Shown: piece by piece, positions 33,370 through 42,691 of the stretch
How positions within the stretch are numbered: the stretch's first letter is position 1
Layout: the number at the start of each line of letters is the position of its first letter
Origin: Novipirellula herctigrandis
Lineage (GTDB): Bacteria > Planctomycetota > Planctomycetia > Pirellulales > Pirellulaceae
Assembly: GCA_007859835.1 (NCBI GenBank)
Contig: SJPJ01000001.1
Span: 7,514,147-7,578,146 of the forward strand
Direction: 5' to 3'
DNA length: 64,000 bases
Position numbers and translations under genes: made by a program
Notes under the pieces: model-generated
What the model was told of the DNA's origin: nothing
The model's database searches: none
The model's input: only the letters and a program-made list of their open reading frames with translations

Positions 33370-36003
33370 ATGAGACGTCCCTCCCATTTTTACTTGCTTT
33401 CCCTTTTTGCTTTCTGTTCGGTCAACCTCGCATTTGGCGACTCGAACTTGCCCGATGGTTTCCCAGAATCGGACCGAAGTAAGACGAGCTTAACGACAAG
33501 CTGGATGTTTCACCTGGGTGACCCTAACGCGGCGTTTCACATCGCGGACCTGGATGACTCGGTGTGGGAAGAGGTGAGCATTCCCCATACCTTGAAACTC
33601 ACCGACCTCAACCTCGACGGATGTGACGACGATAAGACGCAACCGACATTCCATCGCGACGTCGGCTGGTATCGCCGGACAATCGAGGTGTCACAAAACC
33701 CTGATAAGGTTTTCCTGGAATTCGAAGGTGCCCATCAGGTGACCGACCTTTGGGTCAATGGAAAGCATGTCGGACAACACTCGATCGGCGGTTACACACC
33801 ATTCCATTTTGATATCACGGGCTTTGTTGAGCCGGGTGAAAACCAAGTTGCGTTGCGAGTTGACAACCGACGCCACGACGACGTCCCACCCGACCCAGGG
33901 CCGTTTGACTATGTGAAGTTCAGCGGACTGTATCGCGATGTCTATTTAGTCGAAACCGCTCCCTTGCATGTGACGTTTCCTTGGGAAGACTTCTATGCAG
34001 GTGTCTTTGTCACGACGCCAACGGTGGACCCGCTCAATGGCAACGCAACCATCGCGGTTCGAACGACCGTTCGCAATGAGGACCAACAGCCGAAACAGTG
34101 CAGCCTGCTGACACGAGTGATCGATCGTGCAGGCATTGTGGTCCTGCGTTTGCTTGACCAAGCAAGTATCAAACCGGGTGCCGATCATACATTCAATCAA
34201 TGTGGTGGCATCGAGGAAAACCTGCATCTTTGGTCGTGCGACGATCCCTATCTCTATCGCGTCAACACGACGGTTCTTGATGGTGATGCCGTCGTGGACT
34301 GCGTCGAAAACCCGCTGGGTGTGCGATCGATTGCGTTAAGCAAAGAAGAGGGTTTTCTTCTGAATGGAAAGCCGGTGCAAATGCTTGGCGCCAATCGTCA
34401 TCAGCACTATCCCTACATCGGCGACGCGGTGCCGAACTCTCTGCATTTCAAAGATATGTTGCAGTTCAAACAACAGGGCAAGAACATCGTCCGAACGGCC
34501 CATTACCCACAAGATAATGCTCTACTGGATGCCTGCGACGAACTCGGAATCCTCGTCTATGAAGAGGCACCGACTTGGATCAGTATCGGCAATGACGCTT
34601 GGTTTGATAATCTCGAGAAAGCGGCCCGCCGCATGGTTCGAAATCATCGAAACCACCCGTCGGTGATTGTATGGGGAGGTGGAATTAACCACCGTGGTTA
34701 TGTGCCGCGACTGCATTACGCGGTGAAACAAGAAGACCCGACGCGATGGACCGGTTCGAACAATTCGGAATGGACGGGAATTCAAAATTCGGGCGTCTGC
34801 GACCTGTTTACGAATATGGACTACGGCGGGATCAACGACTGGTCAGGCAACGAATATTTGATTGCGATGGAAGGAAAGGCAAATCCAAGCAGCATAGAGA
34901 AGTATGCGAGTGATCCGTTGCGTCTAGGCCTGATTAGCTGGACAGCGCATGCGTACTATACGTTCCACATCGACGCTGATAACTGGAACCGAATGCGAAG
35001 TGGATCGATGGATGGATTCCGTAACCAAGGGCCTCCGCGCGATGCGACATCGGGAGATCCCGTAGAGATGAAATTGAATCTCGATATGGACGGCCGCTCG
35101 CTCCAGGCCGACGGTTCGGACATTGTCATGGCCTACACTCGGTTTGTCGACGGTGATGGTAACATTGTCCCCAAGTCCGATTTGAAAGTGCAATATACCG
35201 TTGCGGGTCCGGCGAGTATCGTTGGCGACAAAACGCTCAAAGGTGCAAACCCAGTAAGTCTCTCTCGTGGCGCTGCTGCGGCGCTGATACGTGCGAGTTT
35301 GACGCCGGGGACGATCACCGTGCGCGCTGAATGCCCCGGTTTTAAACCGGTGGAAGCATCCGTAAAGAGCGTTCGTTTCAATCCCAATCGAATATTGGCC
35401 ACGGCAAGACCGATCTATGACTTGGAAAGAGTCCGGGTCGATATGGGCGAAGTGGGCCAACTTGTTCAGTTCGATTGGACGCCATGGTTTGGCGAGAGCA
35501 ACAAAGACGCATCGATTGACTTGCCGAACATGGGCGGATTCAATGTCACACTTCGTTGCGGATCAGAGGAAGGCATCACGCGCTGGCTTGGGGAAATGAA
35601 CGTCAAGGGGTATCACGGTTTCGTCATGGGTGAAGGGGTTTGCGTGGTCGATCCGGCAGGCTTCAAGCTGGAATTTGAGGGGCTCGCCAAGGGACGCTAT
35701 TCGCTAAAGACCTTCCACCATGCCCCGAGTTCTAACACCAACTCCATGGATCCAAACCGAGAGCGTCTGAAGACGCTAAATATTTACCAAATTCCGGTTG
35801 CCCACTCGGTTGCAGTGCACACAGTCGATGTGGATACCTCCGTTGAAATGACCAACGGAAAACAACTGCCAGACTCGGGGCCTGGGACGGCGGTTATCGA
35901 GTTCGAGGTCAGAGGTGATGCGCCGGTGGCGGTCCGTTTCCAAGACGCTGACGGCGCGAACGGCATTTGGCTCAACGGATTCGAACTCCAAGAAACACGA
36001 TAG
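33370..36003 (+). CDS. Secreted GH2 family enzyme (agarolytic beta-galactosidase-like)
   Basis: 877 residues from ATG 33370, which opens the signal MRRPSHFYLLSLFAFCSVNLAFG; the upstream ATG at 33331 would add a polar leader. Order: sugar-binding jelly roll (WMFHLGDPNAAFHIADLDDSVWEEVSIPHT, VGWYRRTIEV), Ig-like domain, TIM barrel starting RSIALSKEEGFLLNGKPVQMLGANRHQHYP, and C-terminal sandwiches. In the barrel, NIVRTAHYPQDNALLDACDELGILVYEE is canonical. But the acid/base strand reads HPSVIVWGGGINHRG, with Asn440-His441 where most GH2 have Asn-Glu; the later MEG (Glu501) may be the nucleophile. I recall similar INHRG sequences in agar-pathway GH2 enzymes, so this may be a subfamily trait. It probably releases galactose units from agaro-oligosaccharides. 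Confidence 0.8.
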   Translation: MRRPSHFYLLSLFAFCSVNLAFGDSNLPDGFPESDRSKTSLTTSWMFHLGDPNAAFHIADLDDSVWEEVSIPHTLKLTDLNLDGCDDDKTQPTFHRDVGWYRRTIEVSQNPDKVFLEFEGAHQVTDLWVNGKHVGQHSIGGYTPFHFDITGFVEPGENQVALRVDNRRHDDVPPDPGPFDYVKFSGLYRDVYLVETAPLHVTFPWEDFYAGVFVTTPTVDPLNGNATIAVRTTVRNEDQQPKQCSLLTRVIDRAGIVVLRLLDQASIKPGADHTFNQCGGIEENLHLWSCDDPYLYRVNTTVLDGDAVVDCVENPLGVRSIALSKEEGFLLNGKPVQMLGANRHQHYPYIGDAVPNSLHFKDMLQFKQQGKNIVRTAHYPQDNALLDACDELGILVYEEAPTWISIGNDAWFDNLEKAARRMVRNHRNHPSVIVWGGGINHRGYVPRLHYAVKQEDPTRWTGSNNSEWTGIQNSGVCDLFTNMDYGGINDWSGNEYLIAMEGKANPSSIEKYASDPLRLGLISWTAHAYYTFHIDADNWNRMRSGSMDGFRNQGPPRDATSGDPVEMKLNLDMDGRSLQADGSDIVMAYTRFVDGDGNIVPKSDLKVQYTVAGPASIVGDKTLKGANPVSLSRGAAAALIRASLTPGTITVRAECPGFKPVEASVKSVRFNPNRILATARPIYDLERVRVDMGEVGQLVQFDWTPWFGESNKDASIDLPNMGGFNVTLRCGSEEGITRWLGEMNVKGYHGFVMGEGVCVVDPAGFKLEFEGLAKGRYSLKTFHHAPSSNTNSMDPNRERLKTLNIYQIPVAHSVAVHTVDVDTSVEMTNGKQLPDSGPGTAVIEFEVRGDAPVAVRFQDADGANGIWLNGFELQETR

Positions 36004-36084
36004 GCTTTCGAGGGAGTGCCGGCCGTCGGACTCATTTATGCAGGCACTTCCAGAACCAATACGCGATTGAGTGAAAATAGAACC

Positions 36085-37290
36085 ATGTCAAATCTTTCCT
36101 TGGCAGCACGCTGCAAGCTTCTCGCCGTGTTGACTGCATTGCTTTGCATCATGCCGATCAGCATAACTACGCTCTCGGCGCAACAACCATTAACGGAAGC
36201 TTTCGCGATTGCCAATCTCGATTTCATTCGCTTAACGGCCGAATCCGGAAGGTCATCCATCTACTTGACGGTGACGACCAAGGGTGGGCAGGAAGGAATC
36301 TATGGGCCGATTGATAGTGACGCAGCACTTATCGCCGACAAAATGATGAAGAAACGCGTGGTTGGCAAAAACGCGTTGGCCCATGAAGCGATTTGGAACA
36401 ATCTTTTCAAATCGAACCGGCATTCTCGAGGCAGCCATTACTTGATGGGTATGAGTGCCATCGATAACGTTCTTTGGGACCTGAAAGGCAAGATTTTCAA
36501 TCAGCCCGTTTATGTGTTGCTCGGTGGTGATCGTAATACGGTGCCGGTTTATGGAAGTTGCCTTGGGTTCTCTCATGAACCGAAAGCAATGCAATCCGCA
36601 GCTAGGAAGCTGAAATCGGAAGGTTATGTTCATCAGAAGTGGTTCCTAAACAGCATTACACCCGACGATGGTCCGAGTGGTTTGGCAAAAAACGTCGAGC
36701 AGGTGCGATTGTTGCGTGAGGCTTTGGGTGAAGACGCCGACTTGATGATCGATGTACTCTACAGCTGGAATCTCAACTACGCCGCGTCGTGGTGCAAGCA
36801 GGTCGAAAAATTCAACTTGCGTTGGTTGGAAGAAGCCGTGCCCTCGGCTAACCTCGATGCCTTTATTGAACTGAGCAACGAAACCTCCGTTCCGTTAGCA
36901 ACGGGCGAGCACTTCTATACCCGTTATGACGTACAGAAGTTTTTACGCAACGATGCAATTCGGGTCGTGCAGGCTGATCCCGAATGGTGTGGCGGCGTCT
37001 CCGAGCTTGTGAAAATCTGCAACATCGCTTCGGTACATGGGGCGCAGGTTATTCCACATGGACACAGTGTTCATGCCGCGATGCATGTCGTTGCAAGTCA
37101 GGATTCGAACGTTTGTCCTTTGGTCGAGTATCTCATCAACAAGATGAACGGCCACTATTACTACTTCGAAAAGTCGCCTCCTCAACCGGTAAATGGCACA
37201 CTCACTTTGCCCGACCGAGCGGGGTTCGGAATCGAACTCGATGATTCGAAAATCGTGAAGAGAGAGGTGATCACTTGGCGGGACTTGTAG
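36085..37290 (+). CDS. Enolase-superfamily (mandelate racemase/muconate lactonizing type) enzyme with signal peptide
   Basis: 401 residues from ATG 36085. The first ~35 residues (MSNLSLAARCKLLAVLTALLCIMPISITTLSAQ) look like a cleavable Sec signal, unusual for this normally cytoplasmic superfamily. The capping domain (IANLDFIRLTAESGRSSIYLTVTTKGG, SAIDNVLWDLKGKIFNQPVYVLLGG) and barrel are complete. Metal ligands fit Asp223 (LMIDVLYSW), Glu249 (RWLEEAV) and Glu275 (LATGEHFYT); the second-strand Lys region reads GYVHQKWFL and a C-terminal HGHSVHAAMH may supply the base. Reaction is likely dehydration or cycloisomerisation of a sugar acid; 3,6-anhydro-galactonate cycloisomerase is one candidate but not established. 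Third gene after GH16 and GH2 (81-base gap). Confidence 0.8.
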   Translation: MSNLSLAARCKLLAVLTALLCIMPISITTLSAQQPLTEAFAIANLDFIRLTAESGRSSIYLTVTTKGGQEGIYGPIDSDAALIADKMMKKRVVGKNALAHEAIWNNLFKSNRHSRGSHYLMGMSAIDNVLWDLKGKIFNQPVYVLLGGDRNTVPVYGSCLGFSHEPKAMQSAARKLKSEGYVHQKWFLNSITPDDGPSGLAKNVEQVRLLREALGEDADLMIDVLYSWNLNYAASWCKQVEKFNLRWLEEAVPSANLDAFIELSNETSVPLATGEHFYTRYDVQKFLRNDAIRVVQADPEWCGGVSELVKICNIASVHGAQVIPHGHSVHAAMHVVASQDSNVCPLVEYLINKMNGHYYYFEKSPPQPVNGTLTLPDRAGFGIELDDSKIVKREVITWRDL

Positions 37291-37453
37291 TTCTTTCTTG
37301 AACTCGCACTGGTACTCACCTTTTTGATTTTTGGAATCAATTTAATGGGGTCGTGCGATGATCTGTATTGGTATTCTATCCCTTATCGCCTGCCAAATTC
37401 AGTGAAGGAAGAGAACACTGGTTGTGAATCAGGACGGATCAATCACTTGACCA

Positions 37454-38929
37454 TTATTTCTTTTTGACTGCCCTCTTCTTTGGCCCGCCGGGTCGCTCGG
37501 GGGACAGTGCATTGGCGGGTCTTTCCATTTCACAAGTTGGCCGTTGGTTTGCATTGATCTCAGCAACGTGGGCATCGTAAATCGCATGGAGACGCTTGAC
37601 GACTTCTGGATGTTTCGATGCGATGTTGGTCGTTTCGCCAATGTCCTCAATGGTGTCATAGAGTTGGACGGGATCTGGCGAAGGCTTCCACTTTGCAGTG
37701 TCACGATTCTGTTTCCCTTTCCCTTCTTGCCAGGGATAAAACTTCCATTTTCCGCTGCGAACGGTGCCTGGGCCGTGCATTAGCACATATGCATCATGAG
37801 GACTTGTTGCGTCTTTTGCCCCGCTCATCAAAGGCCAGATGTCTTTCCCGTCGATCTTTCGTTTGGGCAATGTTCCTCCGCAAAGTTTGCTGAATGTCGG
37901 CATCATGTCGATCGATGCCGCCACTTCGGCACAGACCGAACCAGCGGGGATTTTTCCGGGCCACCACATTAAGGTTGGCTCGCGAATCCCGCCGTCATAG
38001 ACGCTCGATTTTCTCGCTCTTAGTGGCAACGACGAGCCGACGGCTGCTCCATTGTCGCTGGTAAACACAATCAGGGTGTTGTTGTCGATTCCCGCAGCTT
38101 TAACCGATTTTAATATTTCGCCTACCGACCAATCCACTTCTTCAATGGCATTCGTGATGAGTGTTTTATTGGGATTGTCAAAAGCTTCTGAAACCGCAAG
38201 TGGCAAGTGCACCATGGTGTGTGGCAAATACAGAAAGAACGGAGCCTCTTTCTCTTGATGGATGAATCGGATTGCTTCTTCGGTGTAGCGCCGCGTGATC
38301 GTGGTTTGATCCGCTGGATATTCAATCACTTCCTCGTTTCGCAGAATCGGTACAACATTCTTCGCTTTGTGACCTGCTTTCATATCCGCTAGCGTCAACC
38401 CTTCTCGGATTACTACGTCATCGGCAATGCGGTTGGCAGGATCGATCCACATATCGTTGCTGTAGGGAATGCCCCAATACGAATCGAATCCTTGATACGT
38501 TGGCAAACATGGTGGCAGATGACCAAGGTGCCACTTACCGACACAAGCCGTCCGATAGCCAGCCGCTTTGAACATGTCGGCAAGCGTGACCTCATCCGGA
38601 TGGAGTCCCCGGTCACTGTTAGGAAACAGCACTGGGTTCATACTTAACCGCTGGTAATGACATCCAGTCATCAGCGAAGTTCGTGAACCTGAGCAAACCG
38701 CGCACCCGACGTAAAAATCGGTGAACTTCATTCCCTCGGTCGCCATCTGATCAAGGTTTGGCGTTTTGGGAACCGTCGCGCCGTTGAATCCAACATCGCC
38801 GTATCCCATATCGTCAATGAAAATGACAATGACATTTGGGCGAGGTGATTCCGCCGCGTTTGCGATATTGGGAACCATTCCCAACGCAGTGAAGAGAAAG
38901 GCAATCGAGAAAAAGCGGAAGTTGATCAT
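37454..38929 (-). CDS. Secreted sulfatase with CSGSR active-site motif
   Basis: 491 residues; signal MINFRFFSIAFLFTALGMVPNIANAA. Core start RPNVIVIFIDDMGYGDVGFNGA with metal Asp39-Asp40. The maturation motif is CSGSR at 79-83 (VCSGSRTSLMTGCHYQRL): Cys and Arg are kept but the usual Pro is Gly, a variant known in some S1 sulfatase subfamilies. Further landmarks: YRTACVGKWHLGHLPPCLPTYQGFD, APFFLYLPHTMVHLPL, NNTLIVFTSDNGAAVGSS (metal region), SSVYDGGIREPTLMWWPGKI. The end is strongly basic (RPGGPKKRAVKKK). Substrate is likely a sulfated galactan or fucose-containing oligosaccharide. Last gene of a minus-strand run with a second sulfatase (72-base gap) and an SGNH hydrolase. Confidence 0.9.
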   Translation of the reverse strand: MINFRFFSIAFLFTALGMVPNIANAAESPRPNVIVIFIDDMGYGDVGFNGATVPKTPNLDQMATEGMKFTDFYVGCAVCSGSRTSLMTGCHYQRLSMNPVLFPNSDRGLHPDEVTLADMFKAAGYRTACVGKWHLGHLPPCLPTYQGFDSYWGIPYSNDMWIDPANRIADDVVIREGLTLADMKAGHKAKNVVPILRNEEVIEYPADQTTITRRYTEEAIRFIHQEKEAPFFLYLPHTMVHLPLAVSEAFDNPNKTLITNAIEEVDWSVGEILKSVKAAGIDNNTLIVFTSDNGAAVGSSLPLRARKSSVYDGGIREPTLMWWPGKIPAGSVCAEVAASIDMMPTFSKLCGGTLPKRKIDGKDIWPLMSGAKDATSPHDAYVLMHGPGTVRSGKWKFYPWQEGKGKQNRDTAKWKPSPDPVQLYDTIEDIGETTNIASKHPEVVKRLHAIYDAHVAEINANQRPTCEMERPANALSPERPGGPKKRAVKKK

Positions 38930-39001
38930 GTTTAAGTTTCTCTGGTTTTCTGTCTGTTATATCGTCTTGATCTTAAAGAGTTGTCATCGGCGAATGCAAA
39001 A

Positions 39002-40465
39002 TCACTTCGCTGCCGACTTCGGTTTGCGTTGCGATTTGCGATCGCCATTCACCGAGCCGAAATCAGGATTTAACGTAGTGGGGATCGTTGCTTTCGTCTT
39101 TGACTGCCAGCTTTTCAATTGGTTCAGCAGCGCGGTTGCTTTTTCAGGATTCGACTGAGCGAGATCGTTCTTTTCGCCAATATCATCGTTCAAGTTATAG
39201 AGTTGCACCGAATCGCTCTCAAAAAACTGAATCAATTTCCAGTCGCCTTCGCGAATCACGCTGCACGGGGTCGCTCGCCAATACATTTCATCGGTACCGT
39301 AAATCGGAACGACTTTGTTGTATTTGGCTCCAGCAAGATAGAGCGGATAGTGCCAAAAGATCGCCCGTTTCGAAAGTACGTCATTTCCCGAAAGCAGGGG
39401 CGCCCACGATTTACCGTCAACCGGTTGCGTGGTTGGTAATTTCGCTCCGGCCAATTCTGCGAATGTTGGCATGATATCAACACCGGTGATTGGCACGTCA
39501 CATACGGTGCCAGGCTTGACCACTTTGGGCCAACTCACACAGGCTGGAACACGGATGCCGCCTTCGTAGAATGCACCCTTCGCGCCTTTAAGTGGTTCGC
39601 ACCATGTTGCACCCGAAAAACCACCGTTGTCCGACGTGAACATGATCAGCGTATTTTCAGTAAGCCCGTTCTTCTCAAGCGACTCACGCACTCGTCCCAC
39701 GCTGGTGTCCACCGCTTCAATCATCGCAGCGTACGTAGGGTTCCAATCCCGCGTCCAATTTTCGTTGGAAAGTTTGTCTGAATATTTCGAAACTATCTCC
39801 TTGCGAGCGCGGATGGGAGTGTGCACATCCCAATGACAAAGGTAGACGAAAAAGGGTGAGTCCCTATGATCATCAATGAATTCGCAGGCAGCCGTCGTTA
39901 GGTTTTCTGCAACATCGACATTACCGTAAAATCGCTTGTCGGTGCCGGCGCCGAGACCGTTGGTGTTGTTGATATCGAATCCCTGTCCATTAGGTCCAAG
40001 GTGCCATTTCCCGAAGTGGGCGCTTTTGTAGCCGGCTTCCTTTAGCACCTCGGCTACCGACACGACCGATGGATCGAGGGCCCCTAAGGATGGAAATACC
40101 TTGTCGCCTTGGCGGTCGCTATTTCGTGGCACGAGGAATTTCATTTTTGCCTTGTTGCCCTTGGCCATTCTGCCCGGGGTCCACATTTGGGTGCGAGGTG
40201 TATACATCCCCGACATGATGCATGACCGAGACGGCATGCAGTTTGACGCCCCTGGATAGGCGGATGTAAACCTCATTCCCGAAGCACAAAGCGCATCGAT
40301 ATTTGGGGTCTCGTAGAATTCGGCTCCGTTGTAGCCAACATCGGCCCATCCTAGATCGTCTGCCATGATGTAGACGATGTTCGGCCTCGTCACATCCTCG
40401 GATCGCAGCGAGTTCGCAAATATACAGAAGGTGAAAATACACGCACAAAAAATTCGGAGTTGCAT
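39002..40465 (-). CDS. Secreted sulfatase with CMPSR active-site motif
   Basis: 487 residues; signal MQLRIFCACIFTFCIFANSLRS. Core start RPNIVYIMADDLGWADVGYNGAEFYETPNIDALCASG with metal Asp36-Asp37; the maturation motif is CMPSR at 76-80 (canonical CxPxR). Downstream: GYKSAHFGKWHLGPNGQGFDINNTNGLG, FFVYLCHWDVHTPIRA, NTLIMFTSDNGGFSG and KGAFYEGGIRVPACVSWPKVV. The FETPNIDAL/YNGAEFYETPN start and the H-x-P-I hinge resemble sulfatases often linked to carrageenan or agar degradation, but the sulfate position cannot be read. It lies between the SGNH hydrolase (38-base gap upstream) and the CSGSR sulfatase. Activation of its Cys to formylglycine needs an enzyme encoded elsewhere. Confidence 0.9.
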   Translation of the reverse strand: MQLRIFCACIFTFCIFANSLRSEDVTRPNIVYIMADDLGWADVGYNGAEFYETPNIDALCASGMRFTSAYPGASNCMPSRSCIMSGMYTPRTQMWTPGRMAKGNKAKMKFLVPRNSDRQGDKVFPSLGALDPSVVSVAEVLKEAGYKSAHFGKWHLGPNGQGFDINNTNGLGAGTDKRFYGNVDVAENLTTAACEFIDDHRDSPFFVYLCHWDVHTPIRARKEIVSKYSDKLSNENWTRDWNPTYAAMIEAVDTSVGRVRESLEKNGLTENTLIMFTSDNGGFSGATWCEPLKGAKGAFYEGGIRVPACVSWPKVVKPGTVCDVPITGVDIMPTFAELAGAKLPTTQPVDGKSWAPLLSGNDVLSKRAIFWHYPLYLAGAKYNKVVPIYGTDEMYWRATPCSVIREGDWKLIQFFESDSVQLYNLNDDIGEKNDLAQSNPEKATALLNQLKSWQSKTKATIPTTLNPDFGSVNGDRKSQRKPKSAAK

Positions 40466-40503
40466 CTCAGCGAAATCCTCGGATAGGGAATGGGGCTAGC
40501 ACG

Positions 40504-41877
40504 TTACTTGATTTGCTCACTGCGTGAGCTAGGAGTATAAACGCGGAACGACGTAATGCCAGATCCGACGACGGAGCCACGCAGTGTCAGGCGGTGCTTT
40601 CCGTTGGAGCAATTTTGGATCAAAACGGTTTCCGATCCGGTGGGCTGTGATTCATACTTGGCTGTAAACAACGGGTAAGTCTTCCAGGTGATCTGAAATC
40701 CTTCGGGCAATGCGATCTTTTTGTATGAAAGACACCATGCCAAATGCCAGTCGGATGGTTCAATCAGGACGCGGCCCGAGTTGGAAACAAATCGCTCATC
40801 GCTAAAACCTTCGCCGTCGTCACCCGTGATCGAACCGGTGACTCGAAAATGCACGCGGCTAGCATTGGGTGTCGAGTCGGGCAAGCAGGTAAGAGTCCAG
40901 TCCTCGATCACAGGAGCATTTTCACAGGAGACCTGTTTGATTGCGGGCATCCACATTTGCGGAGCCTTACTTGGTCGGCTTGCAGCCCAAAGTTCTGTTT
41001 GCCCAGACATGTCAATTCCATCGAGTATTACGTCGAGATTGCCGGTTTCCGTTCCATCGGAAATTGCGACAACGCGATTGCCGGTGAAATTGAGTGTTGT
41101 CTCATCGCCGTCTTTCAAGAGGGATTGCGAATCGAGCGGGATTTCCGTGACCTCGCCGGAAAGCAAACTGGTTTGTAGCGAGGATGCATAAATCAATTCC
41201 TCGGCGATAAATTCTGCCAGCAATTTGACACCATCGTTGTTGAGGTGCACGCTATCGTTTAGCAATGCAGATGGATCAAGTTTGTTTTCTTCAAGGTATG
41301 CTATCCATTTTTCTCGCACGTCAATCAGCATACAGTCATATCGCTTGGCAATATCACGGATCGCGATTGTCCGTGGGTCTGCGTTGGGATTCGTATCGAG
41401 AAGTTCATCGGCGCTTAGATGGCTTGTCCAAAGAACGATCTCAGCCGTGGTTCGGGAGCGGACATTACGGATGATTTCCTCGTATTGGTTGACTGGACCA
41501 TAAACGTGAAAGACAAGGACATCGGGATACCAAGGATAAAGATCATGCTCAGCGGTGCGCATCAACGATGGTGATTGGAACCCACCGATCGCAGGGTTCT
41601 GGAAAACAAAGTTGACCGACGGAAAACGTTCGACGAGGTCCTTCTCAACTAGCTTGGTCCAAGGTTGTGCCGTAATCGATTGCCCATAGAATTGCCATCG
41701 CACGGTGACAGAATTCTCTGGAGTGGACGCGGCCATTTTGGCAAACGTCCGCTGGATGTTCGCAACACTCCGGTTGTCATCTTCGCCTGCGAGAGTCGTT
41801 TCAACGGACGTCATGAAGACCACAAAAAGAATCACGACTATGATCGACAGCAAAGTCCGAACGGCTGGAGGTTTCAT
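40504..41877 (-). CDS. Secreted SGNH/GDSL hydrolase (probable carbohydrate esterase)
   Basis: 457 residues; hydrophobic start MKPPAVRTLLSIIVVILFVVFMTSVETTLA acts as a signal or anchor. Four SGNH blocks are visible: I, FYGQSIT with Ser67 (Asp of GDS is Gln here); II, NPAIGGF (Asn94, Gly98); III, a less clear HVYGPVNQY; V, NDSVHLNNDG with Asp208 and His211. The remaining ~220 residues are beta-sandwich (LNFTGNRVVAISDGTETGNLDVILDGIDMSG, VIEDWTLTCLPDSTPNASRVHFRVTGSITGDDGEG). The likely role is removal of acetyl or other ester groups from the polysaccharide before or together with desulfation. First gene of a run with two sulfatases. Confidence 0.8.
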   Translation of the reverse strand: MKPPAVRTLLSIIVVILFVVFMTSVETTLAGEDDNRSVANIQRTFAKMAASTPENSVTVRWQFYGQSITAQPWTKLVEKDLVERFPSVNFVFQNPAIGGFQSPSLMRTAEHDLYPWYPDVLVFHVYGPVNQYEEIIRNVRSRTTAEIVLWTSHLSADELLDTNPNADPRTIAIRDIAKRYDCMLIDVREKWIAYLEENKLDPSALLNDSVHLNNDGVKLLAEFIAEELIYASSLQTSLLSGEVTEIPLDSQSLLKDGDETTLNFTGNRVVAISDGTETGNLDVILDGIDMSGQTELWAASRPSKAPQMWMPAIKQVSCENAPVIEDWTLTCLPDSTPNASRVHFRVTGSITGDDGEGFSDERFVSNSGRVLIEPSDWHLAWCLSYKKIALPEGFQITWKTYPLFTAKYESQPTGSETVLIQNCSNGKHRLTLRGSVVGSGITSFRVYTPSSRSEQIK

Positions 41878-42691
41878 GTCTCATTGTACCTGTTGGTTGA
41901 TTGAATCTTTCGTAATTCGTTGGCCCTAACGACTTTCGTCATCGCCGTTTTTGTAACTCGCCAGCCATCGCTTTGTCGGTCGATTCCACTTTGCATCGGG
42001 TTCGGTGCAAAAGGGCTACCTCGCAATTTGTTTGGTATTTCCAGACTTTCTCTTGCCGTAATCCAACATTGTGACCACCACCCGTTCATCCGCAGCATTT
42101 TTGGGGAGAGAGAACGGAGAGCGTTGCATCAACGAACGAAAACAGTGCATCGTAGATTGGCGGAATCCCGATGCGAGCGATCCGTTCTGAGGGTTTAGAT
42201 TGAATACGGCCCCGTTCCATCGGCGGCGCTATTTTACAACCCCGTATCGCGCGCGTGTTGTTCCCGTTCTCTCGGATCGCTTGTTTCTCTCTGGAAATGC
42301 GTTCCGATGAATGATTTCAAGCTGTTTGCCCACACAGGTCTTTCATTTCGTTAGACTATGTTTGTGAAATCAATTTGGATCGTAGCGTGCGACGTGTGAG
42401 CGTCCCTTCGGAACCAAAAATTTTCCACCGATTGTCAATTTCGCCTGATTAGGGAATCAAGCAGCCAACCCTACCTCGATCACAAGCCGCCCTCGAAGCC
42501 CTTTAAACCGGCGTCCCAACTACGATTTAAATCTGAAAGCTGCATTTTGGTGTTGGTCGTTTTGCTACGGAGGGTCAGCCAAAGATTTGCTTGCCGCGCT
42601 TATCGTTAGTTGGCTACAACTATCGGAAAGGCATAAGGGCATCAAAAACACCAAGTCCCACTACCCACAAATCTCAAAATCCCTCTCTTTA
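41878..42691. other. Long intergenic region between SGNH hydrolase and GH95 genes
   Basis: About 810 bases, divergent. Open frames here are short and lack family features; no tandem repeat, hairpin with T-tail or RNA was recognised. It probably holds the promoters of both flanking units. Confidence 0.5.

Noticed and set aside
36085..37290. Firm naming as 3,6-anhydro-L-galactonate cycloisomerase
   Set aside because: Superfamily and context fit, but the sequence does not clearly resemble the characterised enzymes I can recall, and it has a signal peptide.
41878..42691. Hidden gene or RNA in the long gap
   Set aside because: Short frames only, no conserved-looking peptide, no strong hairpin; nothing could be supported.
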